A stretch of 33,668 nucleotides of DNA. It comes from Deltaproteobacteria bacterium Ga0077539 (GTDB taxonomy: Bacteria; Myxococcota_A; Polyangia; Polyangiales; Ga0077539). How positions within the stretch are numbered: the stretch's first letter is position 1; each line of letters begins with the position of its first letter. A model generated the notes under the pieces. The model did no database searches and had not been told where the DNA came from. It saw nothing but the letters and a program-made list of their open reading frames with translations. Position numbers and translations under genes: made by a program. Of this stretch, positions 7,469 through 15,393 are shown piece after piece. The stretch spans positions 1 through 33,668 of the forward strand of contig LNEO01000261.1 in NCBI GenBank assembly GCA_001465015.1, read 5' to 3'.

Positions 7469-8494
7469 ATGTATCGAAAATTCGCGTTCGAAGGCGACGT
7501 TCACGACACGCTTTCGCTCATCCCGCTCGCGACGCGACGGCGCCTCGACCTCGCAGGGCTCAAGGTCTCTCGAGAGGGATGGGCCGCGTTTCCCCTGGCC
7601 GAACGCGCGATCCTCTGCCACCTGCCCGTCGAGAGCGACGACGAGGTCCGCGTCTACCGCGCAGCGCTCGAACACTTCGCTTTACGCGCGTCAGTGAAAC
7701 TCGAACCCATCGACCCGAGCGAGAGCGACCGCGGACGCTGGAGCACCGCCGCGCCTCCCACCGCGCTCGTCGAACGACTTCGAAGACACGGCCTCGCGCT
7801 GCCCGCGCCGTGGAGCACACTCGACGACGAGACGCGCTACTGCCTCGTGAAGTACAGCGACCCTCGCAAGCGCGACGAGAGCTTCACGGCGCTCGTGCGC
7901 GAGCTCGCCGATCCGCTTCGCGCGCGCACGCTCGCGATCCTCGTCGGCGGGCGCGGCCGTCGCATGGGCGGCGTCGACAAGGGCCTTCTTCACGCGAAGG
8001 ACAGCGACGAGTCTCTGGTGTCGCGAACGGCGCGCGTCGCGCAGGACGCGGGATTTACCAGGGTCGTTCTCGTCGGACGCGCCAGCGCGTACGAGCACTT
8101 CGGGCTCGAGATCGTCGAGGATCGCCCGGGCGTCGAGGGCCCGATCGCAGGGCTCTTGGCGCTGCTCGATCGAGAGAGAGCCCCCTTCGTGCTCGTCGGC
8201 TGCGACATGCCGTCGCTGACGTCATCGACGCTCGCGCGCCTCGCCGAGGGAAGCCCGACGCGCGCAGCGCTCGCTCCGCGCCACGCGGGCGGAGGAAAGT
8301 GGGAGCCGCTCTTCGCGTGGTTTCATCCGGCCCGACTCGTCAGCGCGAGCGCGGCCGTCGCAGACGAGAGCGCGCGATCGTTTCAACGGTGGCTCTCGCG
8401 CGACGACGTTGATTGCGCAGAGTTTTCACTGGCCGAAAGCGAATGGCGAGAGCTCGAAGACTGGGACGAACCAGCGGACCTCGCGCGATCGTAG
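7469..8494 (+). CDS. Fusion of nitrate-reductase-associated domain and MobA guanylyltransferase
   Basis: A 341-residue two-domain protein. Residues 1 to about 147 resemble the nitrate reductase-associated protein family known from cyanobacterial nar loci (FxFEGDV...LxxIPLxxRxxLDLxGLKVSxxxW; later YCLVKYSDPRKRDESF). Residues 153-341 form a MobA-type nucleotidyltransferase with the signature VGGRGRRMGGVDKG (159-172), which binds GTP and attaches GMP to molybdopterin to make the guanine dinucleotide cofactor. The later VGCDMPSL motif is also typical. The start is ATG at 7469; longer upstream frames run through repeats and the opposite gene. It converges on a molybdopterin oxidoreductase that needs exactly this cofactor. 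The fusion is seen; an enzyme-specific cofactor delivery role is inferred. Confidence 0.88.
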   Translation: MYRKFAFEGDVHDTLSLIPLATRRRLDLAGLKVSREGWAAFPLAERAILCHLPVESDDEVRVYRAALEHFALRASVKLEPIDPSESDRGRWSTAAPPTALVERLRRHGLALPAPWSTLDDETRYCLVKYSDPRKRDESFTALVRELADPLRARTLAILVGGRGRRMGGVDKGLLHAKDSDESLVSRTARVAQDAGFTRVVLVGRASAYEHFGLEIVEDRPGVEGPIAGLLALLDRERAPFVLVGCDMPSLTSSTLARLAEGSPTRAALAPRHAGGGKWEPLFAWFHPARLVSASAAVADESARSFQRWLSRDDVDCAEFSLAESEWRELEDWDEPADLARS

Positions 8495-8524
8495 AGCGGG
8501 CGGGCGTCGCGACCCGGTCCCAGG

Positions 8525-10738
8525 CTACAGCCCGCTCCACGACTGCTCGTTTTGCGGACCGCTCGACGGAACGATCGTGACGACGAACCCGGTAAGGTGC
8601 GCCATTCCCGACACACGCTCGATGCGATCGGGTCCGTCCGCGGCGAGGAGGTTCACGTTGACGCCCTTGGTCTTGCTCGCGACCGACAAGCCCTTGGCGT
8701 GCTGATGACCCCAGCCGTGCGGCAACGCCACGGTGCCGGGCATCAAATCGCCGAGATAGCGCACCGGGAGGCGCACCGTGGCGACGTCGGTGGACACGTC
8801 TGCGAGCGCTCCGTCTTCGAGGCCCAGCCTCGCGGCGTCCTCGGGGTGAACGAAGAGAAAATTGCGCTCGAACTCCTCGCCGCGCACGAATCCCTCGTGG
8901 TTGTGCGTCCACGAGTTGTGCGTGGTCACGTAGCGCTTGGTGATCAACTTGATTGCGTGTGCGCTGGACTTCTCCCGCTCGAACGCCGGACCGAGCTGCG
9001 CCCTCGCCTGCGCGAGCAGCGCGAGGGGCGCGAGCTGCACGAGCCCGTCCGTCGTATAGACGCGCTTACCCAGGAAGGACCCCGGCGCGTGATCCTCGCG
9101 CAGCACTCCGTCTCTCTCTGCCAGGAGCGCGCCGAACCCACGCTGACCGCAGGCGCGCAAGAGGAGATCGAGCACCGCGCGCTGGGGCACGCTGCGCTGG
9201 CGTTGCGGGTTCTTGCGCGAGTGATTCCAGGCGAGGGCCTCGAACGCCCGCTGCGCGACGGCGCTTCCGAACAGGTTGATCCCCGAGGCGCGGCAGAGAT
9301 CCAGGTAGATCGTCGCCTCGTCGCGCACTTCACCTTCGGGCTCGACGACCGCCTCGGTCGCCTGCAAATACGGCCGCGCCTGCAGCCCCAACATGAGCGG
9401 AAAGATGAACGGCAGGTCGGCGCGCTCGAACGCCGACGTCGCGGGGAGCACGTAGTGCGCGAGCTCGCCGGTCTCCGTGCGAAAGAGATCGACGGTCACC
9501 AGCAGCTCGAGCGACTCGAACGCGCGACGGAGCCGTCCCGCGTTGGGCATGGTGATGAGCGGGTTTCCTCCGGTGACGAAGAGCGCTCGCACCTGCCCTT
9601 CGCCGGGCGTCAGGATCTCGTCCGCGAGGATTCCCCCAGGAAAAGCGTCGTTGGTCGAAGCGAAATCCCCGACGCGCGAGCGGTCGTCGCGCATCAACGT
9701 GCCGGTGCGAACGCCGAACTTCGCAAAGTCGATGACGCCGTGTCCGACCAGCGTTCCTCCGGCGCGATCGAGGTTGCCGGACGCGGCGTTGATCACCTCT
9801 TGCAGCCAGAACGAGAGCGAGCCGTTCGAGCCCATGTTGATGCCGGTCGAGCCGTAGAGCGCAGCGCCTTCTGCCTGGCGAAAGGCAGCCACCATCCGCC
9901 GCAACACCGCCGGGTCGATCTTGGTGACCTCCGCGCAGCGCTCCGGCGTCCACTCGCGCACGAGCGTCTCGATCGCGTCGAAGCCCGTCGCGTGCTGATC
10001 GAGCCTGCGTCGATCGACGCCGCCTTGCGCGATGAGCTCGTGGAGAAATCCCAGGTAGAAAAACGGATCCGTGTCGGGCCGGATGAATACGTGTTCACCG
10101 GCCGCCTTCGCCGTCTCGGTCTTGCGCGGGTCCACCACGAAGACGCTGCCGCCGTGGCGCTCGATGTCTCGCAGGTGCTGCGTCGGATTGGGAACCTGCA
10201 GAAAGCTCCACTTCGACACGACAGGGTTGGCCCCGACGATGATCAGGCACTTCGTCCGACGCACGTCGGGAAACGGCTGCGTGAACGGAAAGCCATACAT
10301 CTGCCGCGCGACCGCGAACTTGTTCGCGCAGTCCTGCGTCGCTGTGGCGTACATGCTCTTGGACCCGAGGCCCGTCATGAACCCCTGCGCGAACACCGGG
10401 TGCAACACGCTGAAGCCCGCCGCGGTCCCGACGTACATCGCGATCGCGTTGGCGCCTCGCTCACCGTGAATCTTCTTCACCTTCGCGCCGATCTCCGAGA
10501 GCGCCTGCTCCCAAGAGATGGGCACGAACGTGTCTCCTCGACGCGCGAGCGGAGCGCGGACGCGATCGGGGCTGTCGAACATGACGTGCTGTTCGAGGCC
10601 TTTTTTGCAGGCGAATCCGCGGGTAGCGACGTGCTTCGGGTTCGGCCTGATGGCCACGACCTTGTTCGCGTCGACGTCCACTTCGAGTCCGCAGAGCGCC
10701 TCGCAGATGCGGCAGAACGTGCTGTGTGTCTTCTTCAT
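8525..10738 (-). CDS. Molybdopterin oxidoreductase, formate dehydrogenase/nitrate reductase superfamily
   Basis: A 737-residue single-subunit member of the DMSO reductase superfamily. The N-terminal [4Fe-4S] cysteines are C9-x2-C12-x3-C16 and C44. C137 in ATQDCANKF sits where formate dehydrogenases and Nap-type nitrate reductases place the molybdenum ligand. The C-terminal molybdopterin-dinucleotide-binding domain is present (residues about 600-720, with VALPHGWGHQHA). No Tat signal is visible, so it is probably cytoplasmic. ATG at 10738 places the Fe-S motif at the start; an earlier in-frame start at 10804 would add 22 unconserved residues. Formate dehydrogenase-like or assimilatory-nitrate-reductase-like activity is possible; the substrate cannot be decided. 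It converges on the MobA fusion. Confidence 0.88.
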   Translation of the reverse strand: MKKTHSTFCRICEALCGLEVDVDANKVVAIRPNPKHVATRGFACKKGLEQHVMFDSPDRVRAPLARRGDTFVPISWEQALSEIGAKVKKIHGERGANAIAMYVGTAAGFSVLHPVFAQGFMTGLGSKSMYATATQDCANKFAVARQMYGFPFTQPFPDVRRTKCLIIVGANPVVSKWSFLQVPNPTQHLRDIERHGGSVFVVDPRKTETAKAAGEHVFIRPDTDPFFYLGFLHELIAQGGVDRRRLDQHATGFDAIETLVREWTPERCAEVTKIDPAVLRRMVAAFRQAEGAALYGSTGINMGSNGSLSFWLQEVINAASGNLDRAGGTLVGHGVIDFAKFGVRTGTLMRDDRSRVGDFASTNDAFPGGILADEILTPGEGQVRALFVTGGNPLITMPNAGRLRRAFESLELLVTVDLFRTETGELAHYVLPATSAFERADLPFIFPLMLGLQARPYLQATEAVVEPEGEVRDEATIYLDLCRASGINLFGSAVAQRAFEALAWNHSRKNPQRQRSVPQRAVLDLLLRACGQRGFGALLAERDGVLREDHAPGSFLGKRVYTTDGLVQLAPLALLAQARAQLGPAFEREKSSAHAIKLITKRYVTTHNSWTHNHEGFVRGEEFERNFLFVHPEDAARLGLEDGALADVSTDVATVRLPVRYLGDLMPGTVALPHGWGHQHAKGLSVASKTKGVNVNLLAADGPDRIERVSGMAHLTGFVVTIVPSSGPQNEQSWSGL

Positions 10739-10827
10739 CGTCAGCGTCGCGCCACCATACCGCGACCGCGCCGGAGAGAGCATCGGCAGTCCGACAGACA
10801 CCACCGAGCGCTTTGCACGCAGATCAG

Positions 10828-10896
10828 GGGGACTGTCCTGATTTCGTCCTCCCTCACGCCTCGCAGAGCCTCGGCGCTCGGCAAATCAGGACAGTC
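10828..10896 (+). repeat. Palindrome-ended repeat, unit 1
   Basis: A 69-bp unit opening with GGGGACTGTCCTGATTT and closing with AAATCAGGACAGTC. The ends are perfect inverted repeats of 14 bases around a 38-base GC-rich loop. The last 49 bases are identical in units 2 and 3. It lies upstream of the molybdoenzyme start in a 332-base non-coding gap. The sharply conserved GGGGAC-N-GTCC head resembles REP/REPIN elements mobilised by RAYT (Y1 tyrosine) transposases; that link is an inference. Confidence 0.85.
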
Positions 10897-10899
10897 GAA

Positions 10900-10948
10900 C
10901 CTCCCTCACGCCTCGCAGAGCCTCGGCGCTCGGCAAATCAGGACAGTC
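10900..10948 (+). repeat. Palindrome-ended repeat, unit 2 (left arm missing)
   Basis: A 49-bp exact copy of the right-hand part of unit 1, beginning CCTCCCTCACGCC and ending AAATCAGGACAGTC. It lacks the left GGGGACTGTCCTGATTT arm, so it cannot form the hairpin alone. It looks like the product of an internal deletion or of unequal recombination between full units. Confidence 0.85.
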
Positions 10949-10956
10949 GAAGCTGT

Positions 10957-11028
10957 GGGGACTGTCCTGATTTCGTCCTCCCTCACGCCTCGCAGAGCCT
11001 CGGCGCTCGGCAAATCAGGACAGTCCCC
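10957..11028 (+). repeat. Palindrome-ended repeat, unit 3
   Basis: A 72-bp full unit with perfect 17-base inverted ends, GGGGACTGTCCTGATTT and AAATCAGGACAGTCCCC, around the same loop. Its 49-base right part is identical to units 1 and 2. It ends 42 bases before the lipoprotein start at 11071. No T-run follows, so it is not a standard terminator. Confidence 0.85.
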
Positions 11029-11070
11029 AATTGGGCGTCTCGCGGCGAGGTGTGATACCGGAGCTCCGCC

Positions 11071-12378
11071 GTGCCTCAGCCTCGACGTCCTCACCCGACC
11101 GCCGCGCGTCGATCGCTCTTCGCGCTCGCCGCGCTCGCCGTGTTCGCCGCGTGCAAGCGCAAGCCTTCGGCAGACGACGCGGGGGCCAACGCGAATCTCC
11201 AGGGAGTCACCGTCCGCGGCGGCACCGAGTCCGTCGGAGCCACCAGCGGAAACAGCGAAGACGGCGGAGAGCGGCACGTCGCGTTTACCCCCACCGTGGT
11301 CGAGCGCGCAGCGAGGGCTCGCGTCGGCGAGCGCGCCGCGCGATCGGGCGAGGTCGTCTCGATCGCCGCAGGCCGCTACCACGTCGGAAGCAGCCCCGGA
11401 GAGCTCGGCCGTGACCCGGCGCTCGAGGCCGACGGCAACGCCACGGACATGACGGCGTACGACATCGACGCGCTGCCGTATCCCAACGACCCGGCGCAGC
11501 CGCTGCGCACAGGGGCGACCCGCGAAGAGGCCGCCCAGCTCTGCGCGGCTCGCGGGCGCAGACTGTGCCGAGAGATCGAGTGGGAGCGCGCCTGCAAGGG
11601 GCCCAACGAGCTGGTGTTTCCCAACGGCGACGAGTGGGACGCCGCCCGTTGCAGCGGAGAAAATCCTGGTCAGTGCGCGAGCGGCTACGGCGCGATGCTA
11701 ATGGGGACGCGCTTCGCAGAGTGGACCGCGGACGACGTCGCCGAGCGAGCTGTCATTCGCGGCGCCGCCAACAACGGCCCAGCGCCGCAGCACCGATGCG
11801 CGTCACGACGCACAGCGACCGCCGCGCAGGCCGGCCTCGAGGTGGCCTTTCGCTGCTGCGGCGGGACGCGCTCGACCGTCGAGTACCCGCGCGAGGTCTC
11901 GCGACCGCCGTTTCGCGAGCAACCCATGACCACCGCCGAGCTGTCGCAGATCGTCTCGCAGATTCCAGAGCTCACGCGGGTGCGCGACGGCTTCTCGATG
12001 CTCCCGTCCGCCGCGATCACCGAGGTGATGAACCACGGCGCCACGAGCGTCGCGTTGCACCCCGAGGCGACCTTTACCATCCAACCCGTGCGCTGGAGCC
12101 CCACGTTCGGCGAAGAGCTGTTGGTGTTCACCGCGACGAGCGCGGTCGGCAGCTTCGTGGCCGCGCTGTGGGTGCTGCCCACCGAGAGCGGCCAGGGCGA
12201 GCGCTACAAGCACGCAGCGAGCTTCATCCTCGCCGGAGACCGCGTCGCGATGACCCTCGCGCACACGCGCAACACGCGCGAAGAGATCCAGTGGTCCGCC
12301 TGCTGGAACTGCGGCGGCGAGCACGGAATCATCACGTACGACCGAGAGAACGCCCGCGCCATCGCCGTGCAGCGCTGA
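11071..12378 (+). CDS. Predicted lipoprotein with FGE-sulfatase (SUMF1)-like domain
   Basis: A 435-residue protein starting with GTG at 11071. A lipoprotein signal has an RR pair, a hydrophobic stretch, then VFAAC with the lipidated cysteine at C28. Residues of about 90-280 resemble the formylglycine-generating/SUMF1 fold often found in myxobacterial lipoproteins: an IAAGRYHVGSSPGE opening, a CAARGRRLCREIEWERACKG-like core, FAEWTADD, and AFRCC at the end. The catalytic cysteine pair of true formylglycine enzymes is not clearly placed, so it may be a non-enzymatic surface or binding protein. Residues 290-435 are an unrecognised C-terminal domain. It converges on the neighbour at 12382 with three bases between stops. 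Confidence 0.82.
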   Translation: MPQPRRPHPTAARRSLFALAALAVFAACKRKPSADDAGANANLQGVTVRGGTESVGATSGNSEDGGERHVAFTPTVVERAARARVGERAARSGEVVSIAAGRYHVGSSPGELGRDPALEADGNATDMTAYDIDALPYPNDPAQPLRTGATREEAAQLCAARGRRLCREIEWERACKGPNELVFPNGDEWDAARCSGENPGQCASGYGAMLMGTRFAEWTADDVAERAVIRGAANNGPAPQHRCASRRTATAAQAGLEVAFRCCGGTRSTVEYPREVSRPPFREQPMTTAELSQIVSQIPELTRVRDGFSMLPSAAITEVMNHGATSVALHPEATFTIQPVRWSPTFGEELLVFTATSAVGSFVAALWVLPTESGQGERYKHAASFILAGDRVAMTLAHTRNTREEIQWSACWNCGGEHGIITYDRENARAIAVQR

Positions 12379-12381
12379 GCG

Positions 12382-13041
12382 TCACTTCGGCTGCATCGCG
12401 CCCGACGACAGCACCGTGACGCCCGGCGGAGGGGACTTCGCTGCTTCGACGATCGCCCGCGCCACGTCGCTCGCCTCGATGGGGCGCCCCGAGAAGGGCG
12501 AGAGCAGCGGCCGCAGCGCCCTCGAGAGCACGATGCTCAGGCGCTCTCCGGGCCGACTCTCCGCGCGATCGCCGAGCAAGAGCGACGGCTGCGCGATCAC
12601 CAGCGAGGGCCACTCCATCGCGCGCAGGGCCGCTTCGACCTCTCCCTTCACGCGGTTGTAGAACACCATCGCTCCCGCGTCGGCCCCGAGCGCCGTCACC
12701 ACGATGAAGGCCTTCGTGCCGCGCTCTTTGGCAGCCTTCGCGAAGCTCAGCACCGCGTCGTGATCCACCGCGCGAAACGCCTCTTTCGAGCCAGCCTTCT
12801 TGATGGTCGTGCCGAGCGCGCACAGCGCGACGGCCGGCGCCGGCGCATCGCCCGCGTCGAACGCCGCGAAGTCCACGGACTTTTCGAGGAGCTTGTCGTG
12901 CGTCTTGCCGCTCGGCCTTCGCCCAAAGGACACCACGCGCTCGCACCACGGCTGCTCGAGCAGCAGCTGCAGCGCAAACCCTCCTACCAGTCCGCTGGCC
13001 CCTGAGATCCACGCGACGCGCTTGTCTGTCGAGTCATCCAT
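12382..13041 (-). CDS. NAD(P)-binding oxidoreductase, TIP30/HTATIP2-like
   Basis: A 219-residue atypical SDR. The Rossmann motif GASGLVGG is near residues 14-21, and the family hallmarks CALGTTIKKAGSKEAF, VVTALGADAGAMVFYNRVKGEVE (a YNRVKGE version of the Tyr-x3-Lys site) and QPSLLLGDR follow. These match bacterial homologues of human TIP30/HTATIP2. Such proteins bind NADPH; the substrate is unknown. ATG at 13041 is chosen because the Rossmann strand begins right after it; the frame stays open upstream, but only across a long hairpin. It lies on the same strand as accD-folC but is separated from folC by that hairpin. Confidence 0.85.
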   Translation of the reverse strand: MDDSTDKRVAWISGASGLVGGFALQLLLEQPWCERVVSFGRRPSGKTHDKLLEKSVDFAAFDAGDAPAPAVALCALGTTIKKAGSKEAFRAVDHDAVLSFAKAAKERGTKAFIVVTALGADAGAMVFYNRVKGEVEAALRAMEWPSLVIAQPSLLLGDRAESRPGERLSIVLSRALRPLLSPFSGRPIEASDVARAIVEAAKSPPPGVTVLSSGAMQPK

Positions 13042-13074
13042 CAGCGGCGACGGTAGCGCGACGAGCAGCGGTCC

Positions 13075-13137
13075 GGGGACGGTCCTCAATAACTCAACTA
13101 TTTTGCCCCCATCGTTGAGTGATTGAGCACCGTCCCC
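13075..13137. repeat. Long imperfect palindrome, REP-like hairpin
   Basis: A 63-base inverted repeat with 24-base arms carrying two mismatches: GGGGACGGTCCTCAATAACT on the left against the ACTCAATG-type complement ending ACCGTCCCC on the right, with a 15-base AT-richer loop. It lies between the folC stop (13152) and the TIP30-like gene start (13041). No T-run follows on either strand. The GGGGAC-N-GTCCT head is shared with the 10828-11028 repeats, though the rest differs. It may also stabilise or end the accD-folC transcript. Confidence 0.75.
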
Positions 13138-13151
13138 GTTTGCCGACGAGC

Positions 13152-14468
13152 TCAGAGCCCGAGCGGAGGATCTTCGCGCTCGCCCAGCAACAGCGCCCTC
13201 GCCGCGGCAGCGACGAAGATCGAGCCGCACACCACGACGAGCCCGCCCGGGCCGACCGAGGCCTTCGCGCGCGAGAGGGCCTCTTCGATCGAGTCGCACG
13301 CAACCCCGCCGCGATGCGCAGCGAGCTCAACGGGCGCCGTCGCGCGCGAGAGGTTGGCCGCGGCGAAGTACCACTGTGCAGGGTCTTGGCAAAACGCGCG
13401 GAGAAGCTCGACGCTCTCGCGCCAACGCTTGTCCGACGAGGCGCCGAACACGATCGCCCTCGATGATTGCTCGACAGGCTTGCGCGCGAGCAAGAGAGAG
13501 AGGGCGTCGAGGAGCACCCGCGTTCCATCCAGATTGTGCGCGGAGTCGATGAGGACCGACGGCGCGCCGTCGATGCGCTCGAGCCTCGCGGCCCACCGCG
13601 CGCCTGCGAGCCCCTCGGCGATCGCGTCCTCGGGCACACACAACGCTCTCAGAACGCCGAGCGCGGTACGCGCGTTGTCCACCTGGTGCGCTCCGGCGAG
13701 GCCCAAGGAGGTTCGCCACCCTCCCTCCTTCGAGCGCACCGTCGCGCAGCCTCGATCGTCGTACTCGAGCACGTCGAGCGCCGGGGTCTCTACGAGCCGC
13801 GCGCCAACGGGGCGCGAGACCTCGTCGATCGCCGCTCGCGCCTCGCCCGCCGCGAGCTGCGGCCCGAGGAAGAACGAGACACCTTTTTTCAAGATTCCCG
13901 CTTTTTCTCGGGCGATCTTGTCCAGCGTGTCCCCGAGCAGCGCCATGTGGTCGAGGCCGATGCTCGTGATCGCGCACACAGCAGGGTCGCAGACGTTGGT
14001 CGCGTCGAGCCTGCCGCCGAGCCCCACCTCGAGCACGACGTCCTCGACGTTCATCGCAGAGAACACCAACCACGCGGCGACCGTCGTGGCCTCGAAGAGC
14101 GTGAGGTTCGGGATCGACCCGGCCTCGGCCGCGTCGAGCACGCGCGTGAGCGATGCGCCGAGGAGCTCTTCTGGCGCCTCGACGAGGCTCGCGTCTCGGC
14201 CGTCACTGCAACGGACGCGCTCGGCGAAGCGATGCAGATGCGGAGAGGTGTAGAGGCCCACGCGTCGCTTCGAGCGAGCGAGGGACGCTGCGACGAAGGC
14301 GGCGGTGCTGCCCTTGCCGTTCGTTCCCGCGATGTGCGCGACGCGAAAGCGCGACTGTGGGTTGTCGAAGTGATCGAGCGCCGCGCGCACAGGCTCGAGG
14401 CCCAACACGATCCCCGACGGAACAAGCGCGTACAGTCGCTCGAGCGCCCGGCGATAGCCCCCGTTCAT
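13152..14468 (-). CDS. folC: Bifunctional folylpolyglutamate synthase/dihydrofolate synthase
   Basis: A 438-residue Mur-ligase-type enzyme that joins glutamate to dihydropteroate and to folates in an ATP-dependent reaction. The ATP loop GTNGKGS lies at residues 48-54, followed by the family hallmarks TSPHLHRFAERVR, FEATTVAAWLVF, EVGLGGRLDATN, ITSIGLDHMALLG and, in the C-terminal domain, LIDSAHNLDGTRVLLD. Length and motif order are normal. Its ATG at 14468 overlaps the accD stop codon by one base (TGATG on the coding strand), a sign of translational coupling. The frame is open far upstream inside accD, but the MNGGYRRALERLYAL start matches the family. Confidence 0.95.
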   Translation of the reverse strand: MNGGYRRALERLYALVPSGIVLGLEPVRAALDHFDNPQSRFRVAHIAGTNGKGSTAAFVAASLARSKRRVGLYTSPHLHRFAERVRCSDGRDASLVEAPEELLGASLTRVLDAAEAGSIPNLTLFEATTVAAWLVFSAMNVEDVVLEVGLGGRLDATNVCDPAVCAITSIGLDHMALLGDTLDKIAREKAGILKKGVSFFLGPQLAAGEARAAIDEVSRPVGARLVETPALDVLEYDDRGCATVRSKEGGWRTSLGLAGAHQVDNARTALGVLRALCVPEDAIAEGLAGARWAARLERIDGAPSVLIDSAHNLDGTRVLLDALSLLLARKPVEQSSRAIVFGASSDKRWRESVELLRAFCQDPAQWYFAAANLSRATAPVELAAHRGGVACDSIEEALSRAKASVGPGGLVVVCGSIFVAAAARALLLGEREDPPLGL

Positions 14469-15307
14469 CAGTCCAGCAGGTGCCCGAGGATGCGCGAGAT
14501 CGTCGCCCGCATCGCGTGACGCTCCGCGATCACGTCGACCATCCCGTGGTCGAGCAAGAACTCGCTCCGCTGAAAGCCCGGCGGGAGCTTCGCTCGAATC
14601 GTCGTCTCGATCACGCGCGGGCCCGCGAAGCCGATGAGCGCCTTGGGCTCGGCGATGTTCACGTCTCCCAGCAGCGCATAAGACGCGGCGACTCCGCCAG
14701 TCGTAGGGTTTGTGAGCAAGCTCACGAAAGGAACGCCCGCGTCCTTCAACCGCCCCCGCGCGGCGACGCTCTTGGCCATCTGCATCAGGGACAAGATCCC
14801 CTCTTGCATGCGCGCGCCGCCCGAAGCGCTCAACACCAACGCCGGACGACGCTCTTCGGTCGCCACTTCGAACAGCCGCGCGAGCTTCTCGCCGACGACC
14901 GATCCCATCGAGCCGCCCATAAACGAAAACACGAAGAACCCCGCGCACACAGCGCGCCCCTCGATCGCCGCGCGTCCGACGATCATCGCCTCTTCGATGC
15001 CGGTCTTCTGTTGCGTCGCGCGCACGCGCTCGGGGTAGCGCTTTCCGTCGGTGAAGCCCAGCGGGTCGCCGGGCTCGAGCCCGCGCGCAAACTCGTCGAA
15101 CGACCCCGGGTCCAGCAGCAGCTGCGCCCACCGCTCGGCGTCGAGCCGATAGTGATGACCGCACCGAGGACACACCTCGTAGTTGCGCTCGAACTCTTCA
15201 GCGAGCAGCGTCTCGTCACAGCCATCACAGCGACGAAACACACCAGCGCCAACGCTGACCTTCTCGGAGCCCTCGACGGACGGCTTTACCTTCGCGAACC
15301 AGCCCAT
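14468..15307 (-). CDS. accD: Acetyl-CoA carboxylase carboxyltransferase subunit beta
   Basis: A 279-residue beta subunit of acetyl-CoA carboxylase, which with AccA transfers the carboxyl group from carboxybiotin to acetyl-CoA, giving malonyl-CoA for fatty-acid synthesis. The N-terminal zinc ribbon has C27-x2-C30 and C46-x2-C49. The crotonase-fold core shows SFMGGSMGSVVGEK, SASGGARMQEG, LTNPTTGGVAASYA and the oxyanion region GFAGPRVIE. ATG at 15307 (MGWFAKVKP) matches the usual AccD start; the longer frame adds 16 residues unlike the family. It is coupled to folC by a one-base overlap, the common accD-folC arrangement. Confidence 0.95.
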   Translation of the reverse strand: MGWFAKVKPSVEGSEKVSVGAGVFRRCDGCDETLLAEEFERNYEVCPRCGHHYRLDAERWAQLLLDPGSFDEFARGLEPGDPLGFTDGKRYPERVRATQQKTGIEEAMIVGRAAIEGRAVCAGFFVFSFMGGSMGSVVGEKLARLFEVATEERRPALVLSASGGARMQEGILSLMQMAKSVAARGRLKDAGVPFVSLLTNPTTGGVAASYALLGDVNIAEPKALIGFAGPRVIETTIRAKLPPGFQRSEFLLDHGMVDVIAERHAMRATISRILGHLLD

Positions 15308-15393
15308 TGCGACGAAAGAGCGGTCGCACGCAGCCGCGACGCCGTCAACGTGCATCGTCGCTTACGCAGTGCATCAACGCGCTGAAAGCGACG

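Noticed and set aside
10739..10827. A molybdenum-cofactor riboswitch upstream of the molybdoenzyme
   Set aside because: The leader is short and no Moco-RNA-like structure could be recognised by eye.
8552..11452. A 966-codon open frame on the plus strand opposite the molybdoenzyme
   Set aside because: It is arginine-, histidine- and glutamate-rich without any family pattern, runs through the repeat array and lies antisense to a gene with clear cofactor motifs. High GC codon structure explains it.
13075..13137. Reading the hairpin after folC as an intrinsic terminator
   Set aside because: The stem is strong, but no T-run follows on either strand and the head sequence links it to repeat elements.
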